From contig NZ_CACXNW010000002.1 in assembly GCF_902769175.1 (NCBI RefSeq), forward strand, positions 45,411 through 109,410: a stretch of 64,000 bases of DNA, in the 5' to 3' direction. Positions within the stretch are counted from its first letter, which is position 1; each line of letters opens with the position of its first letter. This stretch comes from an uncultured Methanobrevibacter sp. (GTDB lineage: Archaea; Methanobacteriota; Methanobacteria; Methanobacteriales; Methanobacteriaceae). The notes under the pieces are model-generated. The model saw only the letters and a list, made by a program, of their open reading frames with translations. It was not told where the DNA came from and searched no databases. A program made the translations under genes and the position numbers. Positions 18,251 to 27,788 of this stretch are shown one piece after another.

Positions 18251-18270
18251 GTATACCCTTATGGGTATAC
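18251..18270. promoter_or_regulatory. CsoR-type operator (GTATACCC-TTAT-GGGTATAC)
   Basis: A perfect inverted repeat with 8-bp arms and a 4-bp centre. It lies between the 3' end of the csoR-like gene and the small membrane protein gene that starts at 18148. G/C-rich TACCC...GGGTA cores separated by a short spacer are known as CsoR/FrmR-family binding sites. In a genome this AT-rich, GGG/CCC arms are unlikely by chance. Confidence 0.72.
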
Positions 18271-18336
18271 GACAAATTTGAAAAAAAATAGATTAAATTC
18301 TTTATGAAAAAATTCTAAAACCATAAAGAATTTAAC

Positions 18337-18609
18337 CTATATTCTTGAATAGTATTCTAATATTGTAGAGACATCATTTAAAGCCTCATCACTATCTCCA
18401 GCTTCAATTGCATTCTTAATACAATTTTCAAGATGCCCTTCTACTATAATATAACCTACTTTGTGTAAAGCAGATTTAGAAGCATTTACTTGCATTAAGA
18501 TATTCTCGCATGGAATATCTTCATCTATCATACGATCAATTGCATTCAATTGACCTATTATCTTTTTAATTCTTCTATGAAGATTATCAGAATCCATACA
18601 TTGTTTCAA
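18337..18609 (-). CDS. csoR: CsoR/FrmR family metal-sensing repressor
   Basis: A 90-residue all-helical DUF156 protein. The first helix reads DNLHRRIKKIIGQLNAIDRM. The Cu(I)-type ligand set is complete: C34 (DIPCENIL), H59 and C63 in VEGHLENCI, counted from the TTG start. This X-Cys-His-Cys pattern fits copper CsoR better than FrmR or RcnR, which use other N-terminal ligands; that is family knowledge, and metal specificity is inferred. The apo-repressor would bind the GTATACCC/GGGTATAC sites at 18632-18651 (own promoter) and 18251-18270. The start is either TTG at 18609 or ATG at 18597; both lie behind GGTGGTGTAATTT. No copper ATPase gene is nearby. Confidence 0.87.
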   Translation of the reverse strand: MKQCMDSDNLHRRIKKIIGQLNAIDRMIDEDIPCENILMQVNASKSALHKVGYIIVEGHLENCIKNAIEAGDSDEALNDVSTILEYYSRI

Positions 18610-18631
18610 AATTACACCACCAAAATAATTG

Positions 18632-18651
18632 ATATACCTATTAGGGTATAC
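18632..18651. promoter_or_regulatory. Second CsoR-type operator in the csoR promoter
   Basis: ATATACCT-ATTA-GGGTATAC matches the 18251-18270 operator at 18 of the 20 positions outside the centre or nearly so, with the same 4-bp spacing. The half-site TATACCTAT is also repeated directly at 18633 and 18647. On the minus strand a TATA-like TTTATATACT lies at about 18675-18684. A start site about 25 bp downstream would sit at the edge of this operator, which fits autorepression. Confidence 0.68.
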
Positions 18652-18939
18652 CTATATTAGAGTTGAACTTTTTAGTATATAAATGTTTCGTGAAATTGAA
18701 AATATTGAAAAAAAAAAAATAATCTAAAAAATTAAAAAAATCTAAAACAAAAAAATACAGATGAAAATAGTTTAAATTAAAAATTAAAAAAAAAAAACAG
18801 CGGTAAAATACTGATTAAAAAAAATAGTTTAAAATTAAAAACTTGAAAAATAATAAAAATAAGATAATTAAAATAAGATAATTAAAATAAGATAATTAAA
18901 AAAAATAAAATAATTAAATTAATTAAAAAATTAATCTAA
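18652..18939. other. AT-rich gap between csoR and top6A
   Basis: Beyond the csoR promoter, bases 18,700-18,935 are a run of A-rich low-complexity DNA with AAGATAATTAAAAT repeated three times at about 18858-18895 on the plus strand. It contains the 3' side of top6A, where T-rich stretches on the minus strand can serve as an archaeal terminator. No gene was seen. Confidence 0.6.
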
Positions 18940-20040
18940 TTATAATTGACCAAATTGTCTTAATTTTTCTGGGAAATATGTATCTACTACATATTCAAGC
19001 CCATATTTGGAGAAAGATTGCTGTTCTGCTTTTTTACCTATCTTAAGCATTTTCTTAATTTCGGTTTGCCAGAACTCAGTTTGATACCTTGGGTCTTTTG
19101 AAAGCTCTTTCAATCTTAAAACGTCGATATCTTTCAATGGATCAGTTGGAAGATCATATTCAATGATGTCAGTAGCGGTTACTCCCATAAATTTAGCATC
19201 AGGAGTAGCCAAATCATGATTTACATGAGCTAATTTTGCACTGCCAGAAATAATTACCTGGCCAATGTGGAATCCCCAAGGGTCTCCGTCGTTACAGATA
19301 TATACAGGAAGGCCTAATTCTTCATTAACCCTTTTAATAAATCTTCTTGTAGCACGAGCAGCTTGACCTTTAAGTCCTACAATCAAACAATTGAATTTCT
19401 TATAAGCATCCTCTTGAACTAACCTGTGGAACATCCCCATGGTTTCCACTGCAAGTACAAAGTCAGCGCCACAATCCAATAGTTCAACTTGGTCAATGGT
19501 TGGAGAAATGGTATAACCTGATTTACCAGCTCTTGAAGCGTTGATTTCATAATCTCCATCAAGCAAGGTAATGTCACCATATACAGATGCACCGTCTTCC
19601 TCTGGCATTAATCCTAAATCTTCACGGGTAGCACCTAATGCAACTTCCAAGTCTTCACCTACAATGTTAGACTCTTGCTGGTTATTGAATTCAATACCCC
19701 AACCTTCTGAGATATAATACATTTCCCTGATAGTTGCGGTTTTGTCTCTTAAAACCAAATCCTTACAGAAATTAGCAACATATACCATTTGACCTAATTT
19801 TCTGATTTGCTTTACATTACCAAGTGACCTTTTACCAAATCTGTCACCAAGAATGTAGTAACGTTTATCTTGATCATATACAATATTACCAGTTCCTCTG
19901 GAAGGAATTCTTAAGGTAGGAACTTTTTCTTTTTCAATGTCTTCTATAATTTCCTGACCAAAAGCCTTGAGTTTATTAAAGGTATATTGTCTTCTTTGCT
20001 CTTTGTGAGTATGTTTATGAGTAGTAGTTTCTTCAGACAT
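18940..20040 (-). CDS. top6A: DNA topoisomerase VI subunit A
   Basis: A 366-residue Top6A/Spo11-type subunit, which makes the transient double-strand break. The catalytic tyrosine lies in [11 protein letters not shown] (Y108 or Y109). The Toprim domain shows [16 protein letters not shown] and the acidic [12 protein letters not shown]. It works as an A2B2 complex with the ATPase subunit encoded just upstream to decatenate and relax DNA. The start codon lies 4 bp after the top6B stop, and its SD GGAGGAATG is made from the last codons of top6B, a sign of translational coupling. Confidence 0.96.
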   Translation of the reverse strand: MSEETTTHKHTHKEQRRQYTFNKLKAFGQEIIEDIEKEKVPTLRIPSRGTGNIVYDQDKRYYILGDRFGKRSLGNVKQIRKLGQMVYVANFCKDLVLRDKTATIREMYYISEGWGIEFNNQQESNIVGEDLEVALGATREDLGLMPEEDGASVYGDITLLDGDYEINASRAGKSGYTISPTIDQVELLDCGADFVLAVETMGMFHRLVQEDAYKKFNCLIVGLKGQAARATRRFIKRVNEELGLPVYICNDGDPWGFHIGQVIISGSAKLAHVNHDLATPDAKFMGVTATDIIEYDLPTDPLKDIDVLRLKELSKDPRYQTEFWQTEIKKMLKIGKKAEQQSFSKYGLEYVVDTYFPEKLRQFGQL

Positions 20041-20044
20041 CTAA

Positions 20045-21817
20045 TCATTCCTCCTGGTCTTCTAAGTCAAATAATGTAGATTGTTCATCCTTTTTGGATT
20101 TTCTTGGCTTTTCATCATCAAATAATGCTTCATCCAAATCAGATTCCTGAACCCTATCCTTACGGCTTGAATGTTCCTTGTCTACTACATGACCAAATTC
20201 GTCAAGCTCTTCAAGTAAGGAGTCTACGTAATCTTCCTCTTCTTCCTCTTCTTCAATTTTTTCGCCCATCAATTCTGCTAATGCTCTTCTTGTAACCTTA
20301 GCAAGAACCGGTTTATAATCTGGAACACCAGTTTCAGCAAGTGCTGCTGCTTCTTCAATAATAACAGGAACATAATCTTCAAATATCTTGGATCTCATTG
20401 CTTTTTCCTTTGCAGCCTTTTTGGATCTGATATGTCTTTGAAGTTTCCTTGCAATTTTCATGGTAGCTTGTCTAATCTCATGAACAATCTCTGGCTCTGG
20501 TGCAATACTTTGCTTACCAGTGGATAGATAAGGAACTTGAGTTGAAATGATGTTTACAAATAAGGTTAGTGGAGTATTGTCTAAATCCCTTAGACCGTAT
20601 CTTCTCCAGTCAATGGATCTTAATGATTCTGTAATTGCACAACTTCCTGCATCAAAGGTCAATGGAACCCTATTAGCAAACCTTAAAATCTCGGATTTTC
20701 TTTGTTCATTTACAATTCTACCTGCATCTCCACCATAAGCAATACCCGCTTCGACGATAAATGCAACCCCACCTTTATAGGTGACAGGGCTTCTTGTAAT
20801 TGTAGTGATGAATTCAGGCTTTAGGATTAATTTCATACCCTTTTCAATTTGCTCTTCACCAATAGGAATAAGTCCTGAAGTAGGAGGAGCCATGAATTTC
20901 ATTTTGCTGAATGCTTCAACCATAGCTTCCGCTTCTGCCCAAGTCATGTTTTTTGGACGTCTTTTCATATCAATACCAGTGATTTCTTCAAGCTCCTTAA
21001 TTTTCTTAGCAGACATTCTTGACAAATTGGTAGTCAACATGCTTTTGTAGTTTCTCTTATCAGTGGCTTTTGCAATATGGGTGATATCGTCAGCAGTTAC
21101 ACCTTTAGGGTGAGGCAATACTTCTTTAGGCAATACAGGGACAATTTCTGCTGCTCTTTTAAAGATGTATTTATGTCCTTTAGGATCTCTAAAGGTAATT
21201 TTTGCATGTGGGTTAGCAATCATGGTTCTACGAATGTACTCAAATGCACCTTGTTCAGCTAAGGAGTATGATACTTCCTTGAATTGAAGCTGGATACAAA
21301 CACCAGTGCTTTCTGGAGTGAAATATTCTGTTTTGATAACATCCCCAACATTGTTTTTCACATCCATCTTAAATTCCATTTTGACTCCCTTGAGCTCACC
21401 TTTTTCTTTCCAACCGGAAATTACATGGGTAGACTCACCAGTAGTCATTTGGGATAAAAGCACACAACCACTACAACCTAAACCTTGTTGTCCTCTTGAT
21501 TGAATGTTTCTGAATTTAGAACCTGCAAACATCTGACAGTATACTTGAGTTACAAATTCTTCTGGAATACCTGGACCATTATCTGAATGCCTTAAAAGAT
21601 AATGTTCCTTTCCTAATTGCTTTAAATCAATTCTGATTTCCGGTAAGATTCCTGCTTCCTCAGCAGCGTCGAAACTGTTTGTAATCAATTCGTGGAATAC
21701 AATAGTTAAAGATCTTATTTTACCGGAAAATCCTAACATCTGTTTATTTTTTCTAAAGAACTCTGATGGAGTTAATTGGTCAAAATTCTCAAAGAGTTCT
21801 TGTGCTTGTTGAGACAA
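20045..21817 (-). CDS. top6B: DNA topoisomerase VI subunit B (TTG start)
   Basis: A 590-residue ATPase subunit of Top6. The GHKL fold is seen in [24 protein letters not shown] and [11 protein letters not shown], followed by the helix-two-turn-helix and transducer regions ([15 protein letters not shown], then the switch-lysine region [11 protein letters not shown]). The C-terminus has a very acidic stretch ([18 protein letters not shown]) and a charged tail that are lineage additions. The start is TTG at 21817, strongly supported by the SD AAAGGAGGTTTTAT directly upstream. It is the first gene of the top6B-top6A pair. The 757-bp AT-rich region upstream should hold its promoter. Confidence 0.96.
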   Translation of the reverse strand: MSQQAQELFENFDQLTPSEFFRKNKQMLGFSGKIRSLTIVFHELITNSFDAAEEAGILPEIRIDLKQLGKEHYLLRHSDNGPGIPEEFVTQVYCQMFAGSKFRNIQSRGQQGLGCSGCVLLSQMTTGESTHVISGWKEKGELKGVKMEFKMDVKNNVGDVIKTEYFTPESTGVCIQLQFKEVSYSLAEQGAFEYIRRTMIANPHAKITFRDPKGHKYIFKRAAEIVPVLPKEVLPHPKGVTADDITHIAKATDKRNYKSMLTTNLSRMSAKKIKELEEITGIDMKRRPKNMTWAEAEAMVEAFSKMKFMAPPTSGLIPIGEEQIEKGMKLILKPEFITTITRSPVTYKGGVAFIVEAGIAYGGDAGRIVNEQRKSEILRFANRVPLTFDAGSCAITESLRSIDWRRYGLRDLDNTPLTLFVNIISTQVPYLSTGKQSIAPEPEIVHEIRQATMKIARKLQRHIRSKKAAKEKAMRSKIFEDYVPVIIEEAAALAETGVPDYKPVLAKVTRRALAELMGEKIEEEEEEEDYVDSLLEELDEFGHVVDKEHSSRKDRVQESDLDEALFDDEKPRKSKKDEQSTLFDLEDQEE

Positions 21818-22574
21818 ATAAAACCTCCTTTACATATTTTTAATTAATTTAAAAATTAATTAAAATAATAATACTATAAAAAATTTTCCTCATTAAATAT
21901 ATAAAATTATTATTTTTAAAATGGTAATGTATTAATAAAATTATAAATTTAATAAAAATCATTTTAAATAAAATGAAAATTTTATTAAAATTAAACAATA
22001 ATTAGTTTTATGGAAATTTTTTAAAGAAAGATGAAAAAATTACTAAAATTTTAGACAAAGTAATAATGAAAAAATTATAAAAGTGTGTCAAAACCATAGT
22101 AAATACAACACTATATATACATATGTACTTGAAAGTATATAAAAGTTTTCAATTAGTATAAAAATTTTAATAAAAATCTCACCACATACCATAAAAAAAT
22201 AGGCTAACTATAATTAAATTACATCCCATCAAAAAATTTAATATAAAAATGTTAAACCATACATATATCTTTAATGAAAAATAACAATTAATTAAGAAAA
22301 TTGATTCGAAACAATAAAAACATTTTCAAATTGTAAAAATAAAAATTTATTAAAATATTAAATAAAAATGAAATTTTTAATTAAAATCTAAAATTAAATT
22401 AAAAGCTATAATTTAATTAAAAGTTATAATCTAATTAAAATCCATAATTCGAAAGATAATTAAAAACAATTAGTGAAAAAAGAAAAAGAAAAAATAAAGA
22501 ATAAATAATAAAAGATAAGTGATTTTGAAAATAAGAATAAAAAATTAAAAAAAAGTAAAAGGAAAAAATTATTT
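21818..22574. other. 757-bp AT-rich gap upstream of top6B
   Basis: This is the longest gene-free stretch in the window. Near top6B lies an imperfect inverted repeat (TTAATTAATTT/AAATTAATTAA, about 21840-21863). TATA-like elements occur near 22110-22145 (CACTATATATACATATG, AAAGTATATAAAAG). Three 19-bp steps of AATTAAAAGYTATAATYTA lie at about 22396-22452. No open frame with an SD and no RNA gene with a convincing fold was found. A small RNA cannot be excluded by eye. Confidence 0.55.
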
Positions 22575-23174
22575 TTAATCTAAGTCATCACGGAATTGAA
22601 TCTCATCTCTTTCTATTCCAACAACTTCCTTAAATTCTTTCATTTTACGTTCGTTTTTCTTATTTTCTAAAAATGAATAGACAGACTTATGTCTTGATCC
22701 ATTAAGAATCATTTCAACTGCCTCTTTAGCGACCATAACATTTTCAAGTTCACCAATCAATGAAACAGTTTTTCCATAAATAGCCATATCCACTTCAGCC
22801 ATATCAACAATTATTTCTCTTGTTTTCCCATCTTTTCCAATAATCCTACCTTTATATCTTGCCATAGCCTTTTTGGATTTTCCAACATACAAAGGCAATT
22901 TAATTATTTCCAAATAAGTATCATCTTTATTTAATTTTAATGCCACTCGAGGATTGAATCCACGAGCAATAGCTTTTACAATATGATTTGCTTTCCATAC
23001 ACCAAGAGGATCTTCCATATTTTCATCAGGATAAATAGCTACGGTACATTCCTCACTATCTATATCTAAATGAGTATTGGTTGCATTTTCTATTAATTGT
23101 TTGGTTTCACCTTTTGTTCCAATTAAAGCACCTACTCTATCTGCAGGAACTTTAAGATATTCAGTTTCCGGCAA
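22575..23174 (-). CDS. KH-domain protein, Dim2/Krr1-like ribosome biogenesis factor
   Basis: An RNA-binding protein with two KH modules, first [19 protein letters not shown] and second [20 protein letters not shown]. This is the archaeal Dim2/Pno1-type architecture, which in eukaryotes helps mature the small ribosomal subunit and works with Rio kinases. A TTG at 23174 gives 200 residues beginning [14 protein letters not shown], the usual family start, with SD GAGGTGA six bases before it. The longer reading from 23210 adds twelve residues with no SD. It lies downstream of rio1 and aif1A on the same strand, which supports a joint role in translation and 30S maturation. Confidence 0.86.
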   Translation of the reverse strand: MPETEYLKVPADRVGALIGTKGETKQLIENATNTHLDIDSEECTVAIYPDENMEDPLGVWKANHIVKAIARGFNPRVALKLNKDDTYLEIIKLPLYVGKSKKAMARYKGRIIGKDGKTREIIVDMAEVDMAIYGKTVSLIGELENVMVAKEAVEMILNGSRHKSVYSFLENKKNERKMKEFKEVVGIERDEIQFRDDLD

Positions 23175-23613
23175 TTCATTCACCTCTTTGATTCTTAAAT
23201 ATAAATTCACTTCGTTTAGCTGTCGATTAAAACAGCTTTAAATAAATTATTGAATATCCGATTAATTCTAAATTTAATTCTAAATTAATTCAAAATAAAT
23301 TCTAGATTAATCCTAAATTTAATCTTTAATTAATTATAAATTAGTTATAATTTAGTTTATAATTTAGTTTTTATTTTAATTTATAAATTAGGTTATATTT
23401 TAATTTATAATTTAGGTTATAATTTAATATTTATAATCAGATTTAATAAATATTTTGATAAAAAAATCTAAAACAAACATTTTAATTAATTAGAACACTC
23501 TATGGAAACCTTTAGGAACATTAAAAATATTTATTTAATATTTATAAAAAATAGATTTCCTAAGAGCATTTGAAAACTAATATTCAAATTAGTGTTTTCC
23601 TATTAAATATCAA
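23175..23613. other. AT-rich gap between rio1 and the KH gene
   Basis: Bases 23,260-23,460 are made of degenerate words of the type TTTATAATTTAGGTTATA (steps of about 20 bp). A region at about 23,490-23,600 precedes the rio1 stop codon. The minus-strand promoter of the KH gene must lie here, with TATA-like candidates such as TTTAATTTATAA. No gene was seen. Confidence 0.55.
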
Positions 23614-24390
23614 TTAGTCCTTTATCAATCGATTGGTCAAATCTTCAATGGAAGTATCTACACCCATCTTTGAAAATTCAAAGCTAATGTTCTTCATGTC
23701 TCTTTCAAGGAGTTCATTTGCAATTATATGGTCTTTCACAACAGATTGGGAAACATCAATAATTACAGGTTCCTCATCAAAATTGAGAATATTATAACTT
23801 GACAAATCACCATGAATCAAATGAGCCTTATTTATGAACCTATCCATTTGATCCACTAACTTTTCATAAAAGTCATTTGGGTCTTCAGGGGGAAGGTTCT
23901 TGACAGTTGGTGCAGGATTGCCATCTTCATCACCAATAAATTCAATGATTAGAACATTGTTCAAGCTGGTTATTGCTTCTGGAACATATACTCCAGCATC
24001 CTTAAGCCTTGTCAGATTACGAAACTCCTTGTTAACCCAATTGTTAATCAATTGTCTTTTATTGCTTGATCTAACATTAAAACGTGGGTCTCCTGCAATG
24101 TAATATTGCATTTTCTTAAAATCAGAAGTAGCTATCCTATAAATCTTTACAGCAACAATGGAACCATCCTCTTTTATTCCCTTTAATACATTAGCTTCCT
24201 TTCCAGTACTTATTGCACCATTTAAAACGTCTAAATGTCCTTGATTAGCTAATTTGTAAAGGACTTGCAATGTTGCCTTGTCAAAGATTTCACTAGATAC
24301 CTTCCTATCTTCAGAATCCTTTATTCTCTTTTGTGAAATCAATTTTTGAATTTCTGCATCAGCTTTAGCTACTCTTGGATTTTCTTCCAT
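23614..24390 (-). CDS. rio1: RIO1-type serine kinase/ATPase
   Basis: A 258-residue Rio1. Motifs are the nucleotide lysine VAVKIYRI, the Rio flexible loop after DPRFNVRSSNKR, the hinge IIEFIGDEDGNPAP, the catalytic HGDLSSYNIL and metal-binding VIIDVSQSV. Rio1 acts as an ATPase in late 40S/30S maturation; that is known from eukaryotes and supported in archaea. It sits between aif1A (144 bp upstream) and the Dim2-like KH gene, a conserved archaeal neighbourhood. ATG after GGTGTTTTT. Confidence 0.94.
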   Translation of the reverse strand: MEENPRVAKADAEIQKLISQKRIKDSEDRKVSSEIFDKATLQVLYKLANQGHLDVLNGAISTGKEANVLKGIKEDGSIVAVKIYRIATSDFKKMQYYIAGDPRFNVRSSNKRQLINNWVNKEFRNLTRLKDAGVYVPEAITSLNNVLIIEFIGDEDGNPAPTVKNLPPEDPNDFYEKLVDQMDRFINKAHLIHGDLSSYNILNFDEEPVIIDVSQSVVKDHIIANELLERDMKNISFEFSKMGVDTSIEDLTNRLIKD

Positions 24391-24534
24391 AAAAACACCA
24401 TTTTAAAATTAGAAAATTCGACTAAAAAAAGTTTTTGAAAACATAAAAACAGAAAAATGATATAAATAGAAAAATAATATTTAATAAAAAAAGGATAAAT
24501 AAGGTAAAAAAAGTAAATATTGCATTTACTGAAT

Positions 24535-24840
24535 TTACATAGTTAAATAACCTTTTCTTTCAAGCCAATTGGATTCGGTTCTTGTGTATCTCCAAATTAC
24601 ATCCGCTTTTTCATAAGATTGGAAATCCCATGGTTTTACAAGAACTACATCACCTTCACGTATCCAAATTCTTTTTTTCATTTTACCTGGAATACGTGTC
24701 ATTCTGATATTTCCATCAGCACATCTGACTTTAATTTTTCCATGTCCCATAATCTGTTCTACTACTCCAGGAATTTCACCTTTTTTTGGAGTTCGAACTC
24801 TTCTATATTCTTGTTGTTGATTATTTTGTGGTTTACTCAA
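24535..24840 (-). CDS. eif1A: Translation initiation factor aIF-1A (TTG start)
   Basis: A 101-residue aIF1A. The OB-fold core is clear: EIPGVVEQIMGHGKIKVRCA, then GNIRMTRIPGKMKKRIWI and GDVVLVKPWDFQ. It binds the A-site region of the 30S subunit and aids start-codon selection. The N-terminal NNQQQEYRRVRTPKKGE tail is typical. The start is TTG at 24840 with SD GGAGGAGAATTT just before it. It is the first gene of the aif1A-rio1-KH row. Confidence 0.95.
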   Translation of the reverse strand: MSKPQNNQQQEYRRVRTPKKGEIPGVVEQIMGHGKIKVRCADGNIRMTRIPGKMKKRIWIREGDVVLVKPWDFQSYEKADVIWRYTRTESNWLERKGYLTM

Positions 24841-25310
24841 AAATTCTCCTCCTACAGATTCTCCAAATTATTTATAACACATCATTTTCATAATAAATTA
24901 ATAATTTATGAATTAAATTAAACAAATATTAAATATACTAATTTTTAAATTAAAATAATTTGTCTTGAAATAAATTAATATACTGATTTGCATTATAATT
25001 TTTATAAAATAATTTTTTAATTTAAAAATTTTTAAATAAAAATATTGTCTAAAAGCAAAGTTAATAATTTATTATTATATATTATATATTTCTTAATATA
25101 AATACTAACAAGATAATTTATAAATCTTTCCAATTTTTTGATGAAATTTTTACACAAATATATACACAAAAATATATAATCTAATATATATTAAAATACA
25201 TATTATAAATAAAAAACTTATTATAAATTATAAAAAAGGTTAATGCATTCAAAAGAATGAAAAACATATTATAATTATAAAAAGCATTAATAAATTCATA
25301 AGGTTATAAA
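24841..25310. other. 470-bp divergent promoter region between aif1A and moeA
   Basis: Divergent promoters are expected here. On the minus strand TATA-like elements lie near 24,960-25,000, and on the plus strand ATATATAATCTAATATATATT-like DNA lies at about 25,170-25,195, about 120 bp before moeA. A palindromic AT run (AATTTATTATTATATATTATAT) sits at about 25,068-25,090. No gene was seen. Confidence 0.55.
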
Positions 25311-26555
25311 ATGGGTGTAGAATTTTTAAAAATCAAAGGAGTAGACGAAGCAAAGGAAATCATTAATGAAAAATTTAATGAACTCTATACTCCACAATCT
25401 GAAATCATTGATATTTCAGAAAGCAACAATAGAATAACATTTAGCAAAATCGAAAGTGAAATTGATTTTCCACCATTCAATAGATCATTGAAGGACGGTT
25501 TTGCAATTAAAGCTGAAGACAGCTACGGTGTTAATGAGGAAAATCCTAAAAGGCTTAAGGTCATTGACTTTTTAGAAGCAGGTTCATTTAGCGATAAAAC
25601 TGTTGAACTTGGAAAATGTGTTGAAATCAGTACAGGTGCACCAATTCCAGAGGGTGCAGATGCAGTGGTCATGGTAGAATTCAGCAATAAGCCTGAAGAC
25701 AATAGCGAGCTTGAAGCAGATGAGATTGAAATTTTAACAAGCGTTACACCTACCCAAGATATTGGCCAAAAGGGTTCAGATGTAAAGAAAGGACAAACAA
25801 TCCTTGAAGAGAAGATAGTTCTTAATCCTCCTAAAATAGGTGTGATAGCAGCTCAAGGAATAGATAAGGTGGAAGTCTATAAAAAGCCTAAAGTTGGAAT
25901 TATCTCAACTGGAAATGAATTATTGACTAATCAGGAAGAATTAAAGCCTGGAAAAATCTATGATGTTAATAGTGAAATGATTAAGGCTGCAACTGACAAT
26001 TGTGGAGCAGAAGGAGAATGCTTAGGCATTGTTAAAGACGTTTATGATGATTTAAAAACAAAAATTCAAGATTCCTTGGAAGAATGTGACATTTTATTAT
26101 GCTCTGGAGGAACTTCTGCAGGTGTTGGAGACAACATAAGACATATTCTTGACGAACTTGGAGAAGTTCATATCCATGGAATTACAGTCCAACCTGGAAA
26201 ACCAACCATTCTTGGAGTGGTAAATGGAAAGATAGTCATTGGCCTTCCGGGAAATCCAGTCTCAGCAATCGTAATATTTAATGTATTCGTTGCTCCAGCA
26301 ATTAAGAAATTAGCTGGATTTAAGGATGAAGAGGAGCAAAAAACAGTTAAAGGAACTTTGGCAAGAAGAATCCATTCACCGATTGGAAGAATGCAATATC
26401 AATTGGTAAGAGTTGAAGGAGATACTGTTTATCCTATTTTCAAGGATTCTGGAGCTATTTTCTCTCTTGCAAGTGCAGCAGGATATACAAAAGTTTCTAA
26501 ACAGACTGAATTGCTAGAGGAAGGAGAGGAAGTTGAAGTGATTTTGTTTAATTGA
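25311..26555 (+). CDS. moeA: Molybdopterin molybdenumtransferase MoeA
   Basis: A 414-residue MoeA, which inserts molybdate or tungstate into adenylated molybdopterin. Here it serves formylmethanofuran dehydrogenase and formate dehydrogenase. Motifs are DFPPFNRSLKDGFAI, EISTGAPIPEGADAVVMVE, GIISTGNELLT, the MoaB-like CSGGTSAGVGDN and VIGLPGNPVSA. The C-terminal beta domain is complete. No fused PBP-type domain, as in some archaeal MoeA proteins, is present. ATG after TAAGGTTATAAA. It appears monocistronic. Confidence 0.94.
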   Translation: MGVEFLKIKGVDEAKEIINEKFNELYTPQSEIIDISESNNRITFSKIESEIDFPPFNRSLKDGFAIKAEDSYGVNEENPKRLKVIDFLEAGSFSDKTVELGKCVEISTGAPIPEGADAVVMVEFSNKPEDNSELEADEIEILTSVTPTQDIGQKGSDVKKGQTILEEKIVLNPPKIGVIAAQGIDKVEVYKKPKVGIISTGNELLTNQEELKPGKIYDVNSEMIKAATDNCGAEGECLGIVKDVYDDLKTKIQDSLEECDILLCSGGTSAGVGDNIRHILDELGEVHIHGITVQPGKPTILGVVNGKIVIGLPGNPVSAIVIFNVFVAPAIKKLAGFKDEEEQKTVKGTLARRIHSPIGRMQYQLVRVEGDTVYPIFKDSGAIFSLASAAGYTKVSKQTELLEEGEEVEVILFN

Positions 26556-26741
26556 TTGTTATGCAATTAAAAAAAAATCTATAAATTCAAAAAATCAAAA
26601 TAATAGAATTAAAAAAAACTCTAAAATTCAAATAATTAAATAAATAGAATTGAAAAAATACTTCTCCTAAAATTCAAAAAACAAATAAATAGAATTAAAA
26701 ATTATAAAATAAATATTAATTATCATGCTTAAGGTGTAATC

Positions 26742-27212
26742 ATGGAAATTATAGAAAAAACAATAGAAGACCAAAAAGTAGCTATCATGAATTATAAAGG
26801 TTCTTTAAATGATATGGAAGTTTTGATTGGTAAATTAAGCGGTTGGATTGAAGTTGAAGAGATTGAAACCATTGGAGACTTATTTGCCATATACTATAAT
26901 AATCCAAGAACAGTTAAAGAAAACGAAGTTGTTTATGATGTAGGAATTCCAATCAATCCAGAATTAGACCCTGATGAAACTGAAGAAATAAGAATAGTGA
27001 CTCTCATTGAACATAAAGTATTATCTGGAATGCATTATGGAAGCTTAGATAACATCCAAGAAACCTATAACATCATGGCAGAATACTCTGTAGAAAACAA
27101 ATATGATATTATAGGATCCCCTAAGGAAATTTACATTAAAAACAAATTTGAAGTTGAAAATGAAGAAGACATGATAACTGAAATTCAATTGCCAGTTATT
27201 AAAATGGGATAA
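26742..27212 (+). CDS. GyrI-like/effector-binding domain protein
   Basis: A 156-residue stand-alone SRPBCC-like effector domain of the AraC-effector/GyrI type. The pattern is VAIMNYKGSLNDMEVLIGKL, then FAIYYNNPRTVKENEVVYDVGIPI and HKVLSGMHYGSLDNIQETYNIM, matching the paired 'beta-alpha-beta' repeats with the YD.G.P and the G.Y..l motifs. Such domains bind small amphipathic molecules or metabolites in the cytosol. No DNA-binding domain is attached. The SD AAGGTG precedes the ATG. A 46-bp repeat follows the gene. Confidence 0.78.
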   Translation: MEIIEKTIEDQKVAIMNYKGSLNDMEVLIGKLSGWIEVEEIETIGDLFAIYYNNPRTVKENEVVYDVGIPINPELDPDETEEIRIVTLIEHKVLSGMHYGSLDNIQETYNIMAEYSVENKYDIIGSPKEIYIKNKFEVENEEDMITEIQLPVIKMG

Positions 27213-27230
27213 AAGTAAAAAAAGACACAA

Positions 27231-27320
27231 ATGGGATAAACCACCCCATAAATCTTAAATTAAAAACTATTATAAAATGGGATAATCCAACCCATAAATC
27301 TTAAATTAAAAACTTTTAAA
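27231..27320. repeat. 46-bp direct repeat with ATGGG/CCCAT hairpins
   Basis: Two copies start at 27231 and 27277 (ATGGGATAA, then CCCATAAATCTTAAATTAAA). In each, ATGGG and CCCAT can pair across an 8-9-nt loop. It sits between the GyrI-like gene and the coiled-coil gene and may act as a weak terminator. Confidence 0.7.
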
Positions 27321-27355
27321 AAGAAAAAACACAAACTGCTAAAGGATATGATAAA

Positions 27356-27655
27356 ATGGCCAAGGAAAAAAACACTCAAAGATTATCTGCAAAAGAAGAG
27401 AAAAAACTTAATGAAAAGGTAGATAAACTAATCGAAAAGAATTTTGCAGATTTTTCATCTCAAGACCAATTAGAAAACTTTATCCAAGATGCTTTTGATA
27501 AAAAAGTCTCTAAGTTCAATAAAAACTTAAAGAAAAGAGAAAAGGAAATCAATCAACAGGTTGCAAAAGCATACAAAACAGACACCAAAAGAATAGACAG
27601 AAAAATGAAGGAATTGGATAAAAAAGTCAATTTAAGATTTAAGAATATTGGATAA
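27356..27655 (+). CDS. Small charged coiled-coil protein
   Basis: A 99-residue protein of unknown function that is very rich in Lys, Glu and Asn. Residues about 15-95 are predicted helical with heptad-like spacing (LNEKVDKLIEKNFADF, then KKREKEINQQVAKAY and DRKMKELDKKVNLRF), so a dimeric coiled coil is likely. There is no signal peptide, membrane span or cysteine. It is supported by the SD AAAGGATATGAT and an ATG at a normal distance. It follows the GyrI-like gene by 143 bp, but no functional link is evident. Confidence 0.6.
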   Translation: MAKEKNTQRLSAKEEKKLNEKVDKLIEKNFADFSSQDQLENFIQDAFDKKVSKFNKNLKKREKEINQQVAKAYKTDTKRIDRKMKELDKKVNLRFKNIG

Positions 27656-27754
27656 AAACAGAAAAATTTATCATATCCAATCAAATATAAAAAAAGTAAA
27701 AAATTTGGTCAAAGGTTTTAACACCTCTGCCAAGTAAAAATATTTTTTCTCCAT

Positions 27755-27785
27755 GTTTGCGTTGCCGAAAGCAACAGAAAACTGG
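27755..27785. terminator. Hairpin between convergent genes
   Basis: GTTGC (27761-27765), CGAAA loop, GCAAC (27771-27775) form a GC-containing stem, with outer TTTGC/AGAAA and TCCA/TGGG partly pairing. On the minus strand it is followed by AGAAAAAATATTTTT. It lies between the plus-strand coiled-coil gene and the minus-strand PmbA-type gene and may stop both transcripts. Confidence 0.5.
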
Positions 27786-27788
27786 GGA

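Noticed and set aside
21818..22574. Possible tRNA or small RNA in the long gap before top6B
   Set aside because: There is no GC-rich cloverleaf-like stretch; with this base composition structured RNAs of methanogens should stand out.
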